A DNA stretch of 49,987 nucleotides from CAYOHR01 sp964512145 (GCA_964512145.1 CAZEIM010000021.1:1-49987); one strand, 5' to 3'; positions 41,255-49,987 are shown, counted from the first letter of the stretch. Notes: generated from the sequence alone by a model not told the origin. Made by a program: numbers and translations.

Positions 41255-42007
41255 TTGAAAATTAGTAGCATATTAGTTTCTCAGCCAAAACCTGAAACCG
41301 ATAAAAATCCATATTTAGATTTAGCTAAAGAATTTAACTTAAAAATTGATTTTAGGCCTTTTATTAAAGTGGAGGGTATTCCAATTCAAGATTTCAGAAA
41401 AGACAGAGTTCATATTCCCGATTACACAGCGGTTATTTTTACCAGCAAAAATGGTGTTGATCATTTTTTTAGAATTGTTGGAGAGGCTAGAATAAGCGTA
41501 CCTTCAACTATGAAGTATTTTTGTATTAACGAAGCAACAGCCTTGTATCTTCAAAAATACATCGTGTATCGAAAGCGAAAAATTTTTTTTGGAAACGGAA
41601 ATTTTAAAAATCTTATTGAAACCATGGAGAAATTTAAATCAGAAAAATTCATTCTCCCATGCTCGGATGTTGTTCAGCCTGGCATGATTAGTGCCTTAGA
41701 AGAAGGGAAATACAACTTTACTAAAGCAGTACTCTATAAAACTGTTGCTAGCGATCTATCAGATTTAGCAGATGTAAATTATGACATCTTAGTTTTTTTT
41801 AGTCCGGAAGGGATTAAATCACTATATAAAAATTTTCCTGACTTTAAGCAAAACAACACTAAAATAGCCACATTTGGAACAACAACGGCTAAAGAAGCAG
41901 AAGACCATCATCTGCGATTAGATATTATTGCCCCAACTCAAGAAACTCCTTCTATGACCATGGCCTTGGAAAAATATATTCGAAAAGCCAACAACGTAAA
42001 AAAATAA
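41255..42007 (+). CDS. hemD: Uroporphyrinogen-III synthase
   Basis: Cyclises hydroxymethylbilane to uroporphyrinogen III in heme biosynthesis. The 250-residue protein starts at TTG 41255 (KISSILVSQPKPETDKNPY); no ATG lies nearby upstream. Characteristic segments are AVIFTSKNGVDHFF, YDILVFFSPEGIKSLYKNF and IATFGTTTAKEAEDHHLR, at the positions expected for the two-domain HemD fold. Sequence conservation is low in this family, but these motifs fit the Bacteroidota type. The rest of the heme pathway is not in the window, though heme A synthase is. Confidence 0.92.
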   Translation: MKISSILVSQPKPETDKNPYLDLAKEFNLKIDFRPFIKVEGIPIQDFRKDRVHIPDYTAVIFTSKNGVDHFFRIVGEARISVPSTMKYFCINEATALYLQKYIVYRKRKIFFGNGNFKNLIETMEKFKSEKFILPCSDVVQPGMISALEEGKYNFTKAVLYKTVASDLSDLADVNYDILVFFSPEGIKSLYKNFPDFKQNNTKIATFGTTTAKEAEDHHLRLDIIAPTQETPSMTMALEKYIRKANNVKK

Positions 42008-42017
42008 ATCTCGTATC

Positions 42018-42380
42018 CTGAATACATTCCTTAAAAACGAAAGATTATCGAGTGTTTATGATATAAAGAAGCTTTTTAAGTATGGAACATATATTGAATT
42101 AGCACCTGTAAAAATTATCTATACATTTAACTCTGCAGATATTAATAAAATTTTAATATCAGTCCCTAAAAAAAACATCCCTAAAGCTACTGACCGAAAT
42201 AAAATAAAAAGAATTATTAGAGAAGTATACAGAAAAAATAAAAATATTTTAGCCGGTTTAGATAAAAAAATAAATTTTTCTATTGTATATTCCGTCAAAC
42301 CAATATATTCGTATCATGTTATTGAAAAGTCGACCATTGAATTGTTAAAGTTTGTTGTACAAAAAAATATTAAAACCTAA
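42018..42380 (+). CDS. rnpA: Ribonuclease P protein component, apparent CTG start
   Basis: Protein subunit of RNase P, which removes 5' leaders from pre-tRNAs. The frame reads NTFLKNERLSSVYDIKKLF, then KILISVPKK and the RNA-binding signature KATDRNKIKRIIREVYRKN, followed by IVYSVKPIYSYHVIEKS. The length is 120 residues, as expected. The in-frame codons between the upstream stop (41997) and the conserved N terminus contain no ATG, GTG or TTG; CTG 42018 is the only plausible initiator, with ATC 42015 as an alternative. It starts 10 bases after hemD and its stop abuts the yidD ATG. Automated gene callers would miss it. Confidence 0.9.
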   Translation: MNTFLKNERLSSVYDIKKLFKYGTYIELAPVKIIYTFNSADINKILISVPKKNIPKATDRNKIKRIIREVYRKNKNILAGLDKKINFSIVYSVKPIYSYHVIEKSTIELLKFVVQKNIKT

Positions 42381-42593
42381 ATGTTTCGATTTTTATTTAT
42401 ATTTATTATTAAAATATACCAATTAATGGTTTCACCGTTTTTAATGAACAGTTGTCGTTTTTCTCCTACATGTAGCCAGTATGGAATAGATGCTTTCAAA
42501 AAACACGGAGTACTAAAAGGTTTTATGTTAACATTCAAAAGAATTATTAAATGTCATCCTTGGGGCGGAAGCGGTTACGATCCTGTTCCATAA
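42381..42593 (+). CDS. yidD: Membrane protein insertion efficiency factor YidD
   Basis: A 70-residue peripheral membrane protein that assists YidC-dependent insertion. It shows the complete family pattern: a hydrophobic N terminus (LFIFIIKIYQLMVSPF), CRFSPTCSQYGIDAF, then FKRIIKCHPWGGSGYDPVP. Its ATG directly follows the rnpA stop, the usual rnpA-yidD order. yidC is not in the window. The call is secure. Confidence 0.97.
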   Translation: MFRFLFIFIIKIYQLMVSPFLMNSCRFSPTCSQYGIDAFKKHGVLKGFMLTFKRIIKCHPWGGSGYDPVP

Positions 42594-42605
42594 TTTAAAT
42601 TATAT

Positions 42606-44345
42606 ATGAAATATTTAAAAATCATTCTTTCTTCATACAAAAAATTATTGTTGATTATTGGTGTTTTAGCTCTATCATTTACATTTAGCTCTTATTCTGA
42701 TAATTATTTCGAAATTTCTAAAAATTTAGATATATTCTCAACCCTATTTAAAGAAATTAACAACTATTATGTAGACGAAACAAAGCCGGGAGAACTTATG
42801 AAAGAAGGCATAGATGCTATGCTAAAATCATTAGACCCATACACTAATTTTATCGCTGAATCTGATATTGAAGATTATAGATTTATGACTACCGGTCAAT
42901 ATGGTGGTATAGGCTCGTTAATTAGACAAATAGATAGTTACGTAGTTATAGCAGAGCCATACGATGGATCACCTTCAGCTAAAGCCGGTTTAAGAGCTGG
43001 AGATAGAATTATTGAAGTGGATGGTAAGTCAACCAAAGATAAGTCGGTTTCGGATATGAGTAAAATATTAAAAGGTCAACCAAACACAAAAATATCTCTA
43101 AAAATTGAAAGACCCGGAATATCCGGAGCATTAAATATTGATGTTATCCGAGAAGAAATAAAAGTGAAAGATGTACCTTATTATGGTATGTTAAACGAAT
43201 CTACCGGTTATATAAAACTAAATTCATTTACAGAAACCGCCAGTAAAGAAGTAAAAGATGCCTTTAAAGATTTAAAAGAAAACAACGGAATGAAAAACCT
43301 GATTTTCGACTTACGTGGAAACGGTGGAGGTTTATTAAGAGAGGCTGTTAATATTGTAAACTTATTTGTAGATAAAGGAATTTCTGTTGTAGAAACAAAA
43401 GGAAAAGTTAAAGAATGGGACCGAGCGCATAAAACACTAAACGAACCCTTAGATAAGGAAATGCCCATTGTGGTACTTATAGATAATTCTTCGGCTTCAG
43501 CTTCTGAAATAGTTTCCGGTGCACTGCAGGATTTAGATAGAGCTGTAATTATTGGAGATAAATCTTTTGGAAAAGGTTTGGTGCAACAAACTTTTGACTT
43601 ATCTTATAATGCAAAAGTAAAAGTAACTGTAGCAAAATATTATATTCCTAGTGGAAGATGTATTCAAAAAATTGATTATTCTCATAAAGATGAGTCTGGA
43701 AAGGCTATAATCATAGCGGATAGTTTGATTAAAAATTTCACAACTAAAAATGGTAGGTTAGTTAAAGATGGTGCTGGTATTTCTCCCGATATTTTTGTAG
43801 AAAAACCTGATTTTGGAACCATAACTGGAAGTTTAATTACCCAAAATGTGATTTTTGATTTTGCAACTCAATATCGATTAAAACATGAAACAATAGATAG
43901 TAATGCTTTCAGTTTAAGCGAAAAGGAATATCAAGAGTTCATAGAATTTACAAAATCTAGAAACATTAAATACGAAACAAGAAGTGAAAAAATATTATCT
44001 GATTTACAAAAATCAATTGTTAACGATCGTTACTGCGAAGACGTAACTTCAAAACTTAATGAGTTTAAAAAAGAATTAGAGCAATGTAAAGCAAACGATT
44101 TAGTAAAATTCAAAACAGAAATCAAACAACTTCTAGAAGAGGAAATTGTTTCAAGGTATTATTACCAAAAAGGGAGGATTAAAAATGCTTTACAACATGA
44201 TGTTGATATTTTAAAGGCAAAAGAAGTATTGAGTAATACCTCATTATATGCAAAAGTATTTGATAAAAATTATATACCAAATACTCCCGAAAAATCAAAA
44301 GAAAAAAATAATCCGGTAGATTTTATATCTGAAGATGAAGAATAA
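42606..44345 (+). CDS. S41-family C-terminal processing peptidase with PDZ domain
   Basis: CtpA/Prc-type serine protease acting in the periplasm. The 579-residue protein has an N-terminal membrane anchor or signal (LLLIIGVLALSFTFSS), an N-terminal helical cap (about 40-90), a PDZ domain (about 95-175, GIGSLIRQIDSYVVIAEP) and the S41 catalytic core with FDLRGNGGGLLREAV. The catalytic Ser is Ser296 in NSSASASEI and the catalytic Lys is Lys323 in KSFGKGLVQQ. A Lys/Glu-rich C-terminal region follows. It starts 12 bases after yidD and overlaps the following M14 carboxypeptidase by 11 bases. Confidence 0.94.
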   Translation: MKYLKIILSSYKKLLLIIGVLALSFTFSSYSDNYFEISKNLDIFSTLFKEINNYYVDETKPGELMKEGIDAMLKSLDPYTNFIAESDIEDYRFMTTGQYGGIGSLIRQIDSYVVIAEPYDGSPSAKAGLRAGDRIIEVDGKSTKDKSVSDMSKILKGQPNTKISLKIERPGISGALNIDVIREEIKVKDVPYYGMLNESTGYIKLNSFTETASKEVKDAFKDLKENNGMKNLIFDLRGNGGGLLREAVNIVNLFVDKGISVVETKGKVKEWDRAHKTLNEPLDKEMPIVVLIDNSSASASEIVSGALQDLDRAVIIGDKSFGKGLVQQTFDLSYNAKVKVTVAKYYIPSGRCIQKIDYSHKDESGKAIIIADSLIKNFTTKNGRLVKDGAGISPDIFVEKPDFGTITGSLITQNVIFDFATQYRLKHETIDSNAFSLSEKEYQEFIEFTKSRNIKYETRSEKILSDLQKSIVNDRYCEDVTSKLNEFKKELEQCKANDLVKFKTEIKQLLEEEIVSRYYYQKGRIKNALQHDVDILKAKEVLSNTSLYAKVFDKNYIPNTPEKSKEKNNPVDFISEDEE

Positions 44346-46704
44346 AAAATTAAAAATAAAAGGTGCTATATTGTTTTGTATAGGCTGGATTATCCTTTCT
44401 AACCTTAATGCCCAAGAAAAATATCATAGAGTAAGTATTGGAAGCTCAATACAAAAATTAAGAGAACACGAAATAGCCATTGATCATTACCATACCGATA
44501 AAAATGCTATTGTTTGTGAATTATCAGATTTTGATATTCAATTGCTAAAACAAGCAGAAATACCCTTTAAAATTTTAATAGAAGACATAACTAAATTCTA
44601 TCAGCAAAGCCTTTATGATAGTACACTAATCCATAAAAAGATTGCTTCGTTAACATGTAACACAAATTTGAGTGTAATCGATAAATACACAACCCCTACC
44701 GACTTCACCTTAGGAAGTATGGGAGGATATTTTACATACGCTGAGTTTTTGGGCCATTTAGATAATATGACTACCAAATACCCTAATTTAATTACCTCAA
44801 AACTACCTATTGATACCTTTACTTCACATGAAGGAAGACCAATATATTGGATAAAAATATCTGACAATCCTACTATGGATGAAACAGAACCGGAGGTACT
44901 TTACACGTCAATTCATCATGCCCGAGAACCTGCTTCACTTTCTCAATTAATTTTTTACATGTACTATCTCTTAGAAAATTACACAAGCAATTCTCATGTA
45001 AAGTATTTAGTAGATAATACTGAAATGTATTTTGTTCCTATGATTAATCCCGATGGATATATATATAATGAAACTACAAATCCTGGAGGTGGAGGAATGT
45101 GGAGAAAAAACAGAAGAAATCATGGTGATGGAACGTATGGCGTTGATTTAAACCGAAATTATGCTTATGAATGGGGGGGCTTAGGTACATCCTCCAGCAC
45201 AAATTCGGATATTTACAGAGGATCATTTGCTTTTTCTGAACCCGAAACTCAAGCCATTAAATATTTTGTAGAAAATCATACCTTTCAGTTCGCTCTTAAC
45301 TACCATACATACAGTGATTTATTATTATATCCATTTGGATACGACAATAACAAACCAACTCCAGACCAAAACTATTTTGAATCATTTACACCAATACTAG
45401 TTTCAGAAAACGGATATGACAATATCATCTCTTCCCTCCTCTACCCTGCTTCGGGAACCTCAGACGATTGGATGTATGGAGATTCCTTAAAAAACAAAGT
45501 ATTGGCAATGACACCAGAAGTTGGTAATGCTTCCGAAGGATTTTGGCCTCCTTCTTCTAAAATAATCGAGTTATGTAAAGAAAATATCTTGGCAAATTTA
45601 ACAGTAGCGGATTTAACCTTGCATTACGCAAAATTAAATGTTAATAATTCAAACTATGTTGAAAATCTTTCTTCCTATATAACATATGACTTAACTTGTT
45701 TGGGATTAGCTGCCCCCTCTAATTTTACATTAAATATACTCCCTATTTCTTCTAATATTCAAAGTGTTGGATCTGCTAAAACATATACCGGGATGAATTT
45801 AATGCAACAAATAAGCGATTCAATATCATTTAATCTTTACTCTAGCACAACATTTGGCGAAGAAATTAAATTCTTATGGCAATTAAACAACGGAACGTAC
45901 GTTTACACCGATACTATTACATTAATATACCAACAATTTAATGCTATATTATACGACCCGGCTGAATCTATGACTCAATGGAGTGCGCCTTTTTGGAACA
46001 CCACAAACGAAAAATATTATACTGCCAACTACTCCATTACCGATTCTCCCTATTCAAACTATTTGGATAATCAAATAAATAGTATTACAATAAATAATGC
46101 GGTTGATTTGTCTGGAGTAACAAATGCCATACTTAAATTTTATGCTACTTGGGACATTGAAAAAGGATACGACTATGCTCAAATTGAAATTAGCGAAAAT
46201 TCAGGATTAAGTTGGACTCCCTTATGCGGAAAATACAGTTCAGAAGGAACAGTGTATCAAGATTATTTAAATCCGGTGTACGATGGAATTCAAGATTGGG
46301 TATTCGAAGAAATTGATTTAATAGATTACATTGGAAGTACAGTATTATTTAGATTTAAAATAGTTTCGGATGGTTTTGTAACTTCTGACGGATTTTACTT
46401 TGATGAGTTTAAAGTATCCACTTCAACAAATGTTACAAATATTCCACTTCAAAAAGTTATTTCTACCCTAGAGGCATATCCAAATCCTGCCAATAATAAT
46501 CTGTACATTAAAAACATTCCTCATGGAATATACACGGTGGAATGGCAAAATAATGTAGGGTATAAAACGATACAAGACAATGTTTATATTATGAATACAT
46601 TAGAAGTTCCAGAAACTATGAATGATGGAATATATTACATAAAACTATCTTCTAAAAACAACCAAAATCCTTCCTCAGTTTTAAAAGTAATAATTGTAAA
46701 ATAA
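44335..46704 (+). CDS. Secreted M14 zinc carboxypeptidase with T9SS C-terminal sorting domain
   Basis: A 789-residue exported metallopeptidase. The signal peptide ends near LSNLNAQ. The M14 domain (about 120-430) has zinc ligands in HAREP (His195, Glu198) and NYHTYSD (His324), the substrate-binding DLNRNY (Asn273, Arg274) and the catalytic Glu395 in TPEVGNASE. All key residues are present. A middle region (about 540-700) looks like a beta-sandwich MAM/immune-inhibitor-A-like domain. The last 80 residues, starting LEAYPNPANNNLYIKNI, are a type A T9SS sorting domain. It overlaps the S41 gene by 11 bases. It implies export by a T9SS, whose own genes are not in this window. Confidence 0.94.
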   Translation: MKNKKLKIKGAILFCIGWIILSNLNAQEKYHRVSIGSSIQKLREHEIAIDHYHTDKNAIVCELSDFDIQLLKQAEIPFKILIEDITKFYQQSLYDSTLIHKKIASLTCNTNLSVIDKYTTPTDFTLGSMGGYFTYAEFLGHLDNMTTKYPNLITSKLPIDTFTSHEGRPIYWIKISDNPTMDETEPEVLYTSIHHAREPASLSQLIFYMYYLLENYTSNSHVKYLVDNTEMYFVPMINPDGYIYNETTNPGGGGMWRKNRRNHGDGTYGVDLNRNYAYEWGGLGTSSSTNSDIYRGSFAFSEPETQAIKYFVENHTFQFALNYHTYSDLLLYPFGYDNNKPTPDQNYFESFTPILVSENGYDNIISSLLYPASGTSDDWMYGDSLKNKVLAMTPEVGNASEGFWPPSSKIIELCKENILANLTVADLTLHYAKLNVNNSNYVENLSSYITYDLTCLGLAAPSNFTLNILPISSNIQSVGSAKTYTGMNLMQQISDSISFNLYSSTTFGEEIKFLWQLNNGTYVYTDTITLIYQQFNAILYDPAESMTQWSAPFWNTTNEKYYTANYSITDSPYSNYLDNQINSITINNAVDLSGVTNAILKFYATWDIEKGYDYAQIEISENSGLSWTPLCGKYSSEGTVYQDYLNPVYDGIQDWVFEEIDLIDYIGSTVLFRFKIVSDGFVTSDGFYFDEFKVSTSTNVTNIPLQKVISTLEAYPNPANNNLYIKNIPHGIYTVEWQNNVGYKTIQDNVYIMNTLEVPETMNDGIYYIKLSSKNNQNPSSVLKVIIVK

Positions 46705-46773
46705 AATATTGTCGAATTTATAAGTATTAAACTGTTAATTGCTTTTACTATACAAATTCAGTCAAAAATTATT

Positions 46774-47751
46774 TTATAAATTTTCTATATACCAATCTAT
46801 TGCTTCTCTTAGTCCTTCTCTTAAGTCATACATAGGATGATATCCTAACAACATCTTAGCTTTATCAATAGTAGCCAATGAATGTTTTATATCTCCCAAT
46901 CGTTCGGGTTCATAAGACACGGATATATGTTGTACATTTGACTTTTTTTCAGATACTAATTCCTTTAAAAAGGAAATTAAAATATTAAGTGTATTGCTCT
47001 CTCCATATGCAATATTATACACTTGATTAAAAGCATTTGTATTTTGTGTTACCGCTGCTAAATGATTGGCTTGAATAACATTTTTTATATATGTAAAATC
47101 CCTACTTTGTTCCCCATTTCCAAAAACAATGGGTGACTTACCTTCAAGTAAAGAGTGGATAAATCTTGGTATCGCTGCAGCATACTCTCCATTTGGACTT
47201 TGTCTTTTTCCAAAAACATTAAAATATCTCAGGCCAATGGTTTTAATTCCATACAGTTTAAAATAAACATCTGCATATAACTCATTAACATATTTTGTAA
47301 CCGCATAAGGGGAAAGAGGTTTTCCGATTTTATCTTCCCTTTTAGGTAAATCTTGAGAATCTCCATACGTAGATGAACTGGCAGCATAAATAAACCGATC
47401 TACCGATTGTTGCTTTGAAGCTTCTAATACATTTAAAAAACCCGAAATATTAACTTCATTCGTGGTACGTGGGTCTTTTACCGATCGACTCACCGAACCT
47501 AAAGCTGCTTGATGAAAAACAATATCAATATTTTGAGTTGCCTGCAAACATGCATCAAAATCTCTAATATCTTCCTGTTTAAATGTAAAATTAGGGTGTG
47601 AAATTAAGTGCTTAATATTATTAAAATTTCCGGTTGAAAGATTATCTAAACAAACTATCTTATTTTGTTCAACCAATGAGTCACATAAATTTGACCCAAT
47701 AAATCCGGAACCTCCTGTAATTAATATATTTTTACCTCTTAATTCAATCAT
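46774..47751 (-). CDS. NAD-dependent UDP-sugar C4-epimerase (WbpP/TviC-like)
   Basis: Extended short-chain dehydrogenase of 325 residues. The NAD site is ILITGGSGFIGSNL, the active site has SSSTYGD and Tyr149-xxx-Lys153 (SPYAVTKYVN), and AALGSVSRSVKDP matches UDP-GlcNAc/UDP-GalNAc(A) C4-epimerases of the WbpP and TviC type. These supply galacto-configured donors for surface polysaccharides. It abuts the rny gene (stop of rny at 47752) and lies 12 kb from the glycan operon but may feed it. UDP-glucose or UDP-glucuronate epimerase are alternatives. Confidence 0.92.
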   Translation of the reverse strand: MIELRGKNILITGGSGFIGSNLCDSLVEQNKIVCLDNLSTGNFNNIKHLISHPNFTFKQEDIRDFDACLQATQNIDIVFHQAALGSVSRSVKDPRTTNEVNISGFLNVLEASKQQSVDRFIYAASSSTYGDSQDLPKREDKIGKPLSPYAVTKYVNELYADVYFKLYGIKTIGLRYFNVFGKRQSPNGEYAAAIPRFIHSLLEGKSPIVFGNGEQSRDFTYIKNVIQANHLAAVTQNTNAFNQVYNIAYGESNTLNILISFLKELVSEKKSNVQHISVSYEPERLGDIKHSLATIDKAKMLLGYHPMYDLREGLREAIDWYIENL

Positions 47752-49284
47752 TTATTTAGCAATATTTACCGATCTGGTTTCACGAATTACGGTAACTTTT
47801 ACTTGTCCCGGATACGTCATTTCCTCTTGAATTTTTTGCGCAATATTGAAAGAAAGCATTTCAGCCTCTTTATCCGAAACTTTATCGCTCTCTACCATCA
47901 CACGCAATTCACGTCCCGCTTGTATAGCAAATGCTTTTTGCACACCATTATATGCCGAAGCTAAATTTTCTAAATCCTGTAACCTTTTTATATAAGACTC
48001 AGCCATTTCTCTTCTAGCACCAGGACGAGCGCCAGAAATAGCATCACAAACTTGAATGATCGGAGATATTAATGTATTCATTTCAATCTCATCGTGATGT
48101 GCTCCAATAGCATTGCAAACCTCTGGTTTTTCTTTGTATTTTTCAGCTAATTTCATACCTAATATTGCATGTGGCAACTCAGGCTCATCATCAGGAACCT
48201 TTCCTATATCATGCAACAGTCCCGCTCTTTTGGCTAACTTTACATTTAACCCTAATTCTGTAGCCATAATAGCACATAAATTGGCTACTTCTCTAGAGTG
48301 TTGTAATAAATTTTGACCGTATGAAGAACGGTATTTCATTCTACCTACCATTCTAATAAGTTCAGGGTGCAATCCATGTATTCCTAAATCAATACATGTT
48401 CTTTTTCCTGTTTCAACAATTTCTTCTTCAATAAGTTTTTTAGTTTTCTCAACAACCTCTTCAATTCTTGCAGGATGTATTCTGCCATCAGAAACTAATT
48501 GATGTAAAGACAAACGAGCAATTTCCCTTCGAACCGGATCAAAACAAGATAATATAATTGCCTCAGGAGTATCATCTACAATAATTTCAACTCCAGTGGC
48601 ATTTTCTAAGGCTCTAATATTTCTTCCTTCCCTTCCAATAATTCGTCCTTTCAACTCATCCGATTCAATATTAAATACAGATACAGAGTTTTCTATGGCG
48701 TGCTCTGCTGCTACTCGTTGTATGGTTTGTATTACAATTCTTTTAGCTTCTTTATTAGCAGTTAATTTAGCCTCATCCTGTATTTCTTTAATATAAGACA
48801 TGGCATTAGTTTTAGCCTCATCTTTTAATGCTTCAACCAATTGATTCTTTGCTTCCGAAGCAGAAATTCCAGCTATTTTCTCAAGCTGCTCTGCTCTTTT
48901 GCGTTGTAATTTTTCTAAGTCAGCTTGTTTTTGCTGAATTTGCTCTAACTGCTTATTGTAAAAAGATTTAAGCTCTTCTGCTTCCTTAGCTTTCCTATTT
49001 AACTCTTCTAACATTGCATTAATACTTCCTTCTTTTTGCTTAATTCTATTCTCGCCCTCAATTATTTTTTGATTGCGCTCATGAACCTGTTTTTCATGCT
49101 CACTTTTTAATTCTAAAAATTTTTCTTTGGCTTGAAGAATTTTCTTTTCCTTTTCGATTTCACCATCTTCTTTGGCTTTTTGTATTATTGAAGCAGCTTT
49201 TTTTGAAAGAATGGAATTATATAAAAAATACCCAATTCCTGTACCTATAAACAATCCAATAATGGCATATATTATTTCGTTCAT
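47752..49284 (-). CDS. rny: Ribonuclease Y
   Basis: Membrane-anchored endoribonuclease that starts mRNA decay. The 510-residue protein has an N-terminal transmembrane helix (IIYAIIGLFIGTGIGYFLY), a long coiled coil (about 28-180), a KH domain with GRIIGREGRNIRALE (about 205-270) and an HD domain with LLHDIGKVPDDE, giving the metal pair His358-Asp359. All elements are complete. The C-terminal QVKVTVIRETRSVNIAK is typical. It is encoded downstream of zapA (40-base spacer) and directly before the epimerase. Confidence 0.97.
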   Translation of the reverse strand: MNEIIYAIIGLFIGTGIGYFLYNSILSKKAASIIQKAKEDGEIEKEKKILQAKEKFLELKSEHEKQVHERNQKIIEGENRIKQKEGSINAMLEELNRKAKEAEELKSFYNKQLEQIQQKQADLEKLQRKRAEQLEKIAGISASEAKNQLVEALKDEAKTNAMSYIKEIQDEAKLTANKEAKRIVIQTIQRVAAEHAIENSVSVFNIESDELKGRIIGREGRNIRALENATGVEIIVDDTPEAIILSCFDPVRREIARLSLHQLVSDGRIHPARIEEVVEKTKKLIEEEIVETGKRTCIDLGIHGLHPELIRMVGRMKYRSSYGQNLLQHSREVANLCAIMATELGLNVKLAKRAGLLHDIGKVPDDEPELPHAILGMKLAEKYKEKPEVCNAIGAHHDEIEMNTLISPIIQVCDAISGARPGARREMAESYIKRLQDLENLASAYNGVQKAFAIQAGRELRVMVESDKVSDKEAEMLSFNIAQKIQEEMTYPGQVKVTVIRETRSVNIAK

Positions 49285-49324
49285 ACTCTTATTAATTAAT
49301 TTTTTTTAACAAGAGAAAAAGTAT

Positions 49325-49615
49325 TTAAGTTGTTGTTAATACTAAATTTAAATGATGGTTTAAATCATCTAAAATCTGATTCGACTCTTTAGATATTTTG
49401 GGAGAATTCATACAATCCACTAATTCATTTCCATACTGAAATACCAACATGGCTAATAAGTCTTTTGAGTCTTTTACCGAATATGTATTCTCTAAACTTA
49501 GCAAATCATCCTTAATTTTATTTACAACATTTTTTACTCTTTCCTCTTCTGTTTTATCAATCGTAAGCGGATAAATTCTTCCGGCTATGTTAATTTTAAC
49601 TGTAATACTAGACAT
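49325..49615 (-). CDS. zapA: Cell division protein ZapA
   Basis: A 96-residue cytoplasmic protein that cross-links FtsZ filaments at the division site. The N-terminal domain reads VKINIAGRIYPLTIDKTEEE, followed by the helix with VVNKIKDDLLSLE and DLLAMLVFQYGNELV, a standard ZapA pattern. A coiled-coil C terminus follows. Its ATG overlaps the stop of the upstream coiled-coil gene (TAATG), so the two are translationally coupled. Confidence 0.93.
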   Translation of the reverse strand: MSSITVKINIAGRIYPLTIDKTEEERVKNVVNKIKDDLLSLENTYSVKDSKDLLAMLVFQYGNELVDCMNSPKISKESNQILDDLNHHLNLVLTTT

Positions 49616-49987
49616 TAGTTAAGCAACAATTTAATACAACCATCAACTTCTTGAACTATTTCACTTACTTTACTTTTTATTTCTTCATAAAATTCTTCCT
49701 TTGAAGAATTATTTAATCCCTTTTTTAATTCTATGTTTTCTTTAGTTAATTGTGTTATTTCTGTATTTTTTAAATTTAACATATTTTTTAAATATTCCCT
49801 TTCTTCATGAACTTGATTAAGTTCATTTTTAATCGTTAATATTTCTTCCTGTAAAGAAATGTGTTTACTGATTAAAAGTTCTGCTTTATGATAAATTTGA
49901 TATATTTTTTCATTTTCAGCAAGAGGACTTTTTCCGCCTACATGGCGCTGCTCTGCTCGCTTCTTTTCTTGATCCCAACCATCGCTT
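49615..49987 (-). CDS. Coiled-coil protein upstream of zapA (5' part outside window)
   Basis: The frame is open from the right edge to a TAA at 49617-49615 and codes for 123 visible residues. It starts with a hydrophilic segment (EKKRAEQRHVGGKSPLAEN), then a long heptad-like coiled coil (KAELLISKHISLQEEIL and NEREYLKNML-type spacing), ending EVDGCIKLLLN. No start codon is clearly positioned inside the window. Small coiled-coil proteins next to zapA in Bacteroidota are usually uncharacterised; a ZapB-like division role is a guess from context and the 1-base overlap. Confidence 0.78.
   Translation of the reverse strand, partial: SDGWDQEKKRAEQRHVGGKSPLAENEKIYQIYHKAELLISKHISLQEEILTIKNELNQVHEEREYLKNMLNLKNTEITQLTKENIELKKGLNNSSKEEFYEEIKSKVSEIVQEVDGCIKLLLN

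Noticed and set aside
1..49987. CRISPR array, toxin-antitoxin pair, restriction system or other defence genes
   Set aside because: No regularly spaced repeats and no products with such motifs were found on either strand.

Overview
The window looks like a draft chromosome segment of a low-GC (A+T-rich) Bacteroidota, most likely Flavobacteriales or a close relative. The evidence is an exported peptidase ending in a type IX secretion (T9SS) sorting domain, two proteins combining TPR and PD40 repeats, a DUF4271-hemD-rnpA-yidD-S41 peptidase gene string, a divergent ferredoxin/acyl-CoA reductase pair, several TAnnTTTG-like -7 boxes, and TTG or CTG start codons. Three runs of N (10, 46 and 37 bases) are assembly gaps. 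Two of them break the reading frame of glycosyltransferase genes that otherwise look intact.

Region 1 (1-16140, + strand) is a housekeeping run: the end of tpiA, prmA, a 1499-residue secreted protein of unknown function, a 1718-residue TPR/PD40/coiled-coil/SPOR-like protein, an M48 lipoprotein peptidase, class I aldolase fbaB, accD, rpsO and pnp, with a clear hairpin terminator between rpsO and pnp. Region 2 (16152-20973) starts with a perfect 18-bp inverted repeat overlapping the start of a family 2 glycosyltransferase. It continues with a conserved exported protein, a two-cluster ferredoxin, a divergently transcribed LuxC-type acyl-CoA reductase and a GT-C-like membrane protein.

Region 3 (21003-34698, - strand) is an 11-gene surface-polysaccharide operon. 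It has two Wzx-type flippases, a DPM1/GtrB-type glycosyltransferase, a methyltransferase, a GT-C-like membrane protein, an asparagine synthase, a Wzy-like polymerase, GT4 and GT2 glycosyltransferases, an O-antigen ligase-like protein and a DegT aminotransferase. Genes are packed with gaps of 0-40 bases or short overlaps. No initiating glycosyl-phosphate transferase, Wzz, Wza or Wzc is present.

Region 4 (34760-46704, mainly + strand) holds a LolA-like exported protein with an inserted LysM domain, heme A synthase, a reverse-strand TPR/PD40 protein, a small four-helix membrane protein, a cytochrome c lipoprotein, hflX, DUF4271, hemD, rnpA (apparently starting at CTG), yidD, an S41 protease and a T9SS-sorted M14 carboxypeptidase. 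Region 5 (46774-49987, - strand) holds a UDP-sugar C4-epimerase, RNase Y, ZapA and the end of a coiled-coil protein.

The genes mostly serve envelope building, RNA maturation and decay (rnpA, rny, pnp) and central carbon metabolism. I saw no CRISPR array, transposase, integrase, tRNA or rRNA. No gene-free stretch exceeds 300 bases; the longest is 131 bases at 36711-36841. The least explained items are the tandem giant exported proteins at 1182-10844. I found nothing that clearly qualifies as a new defence or mobile system.
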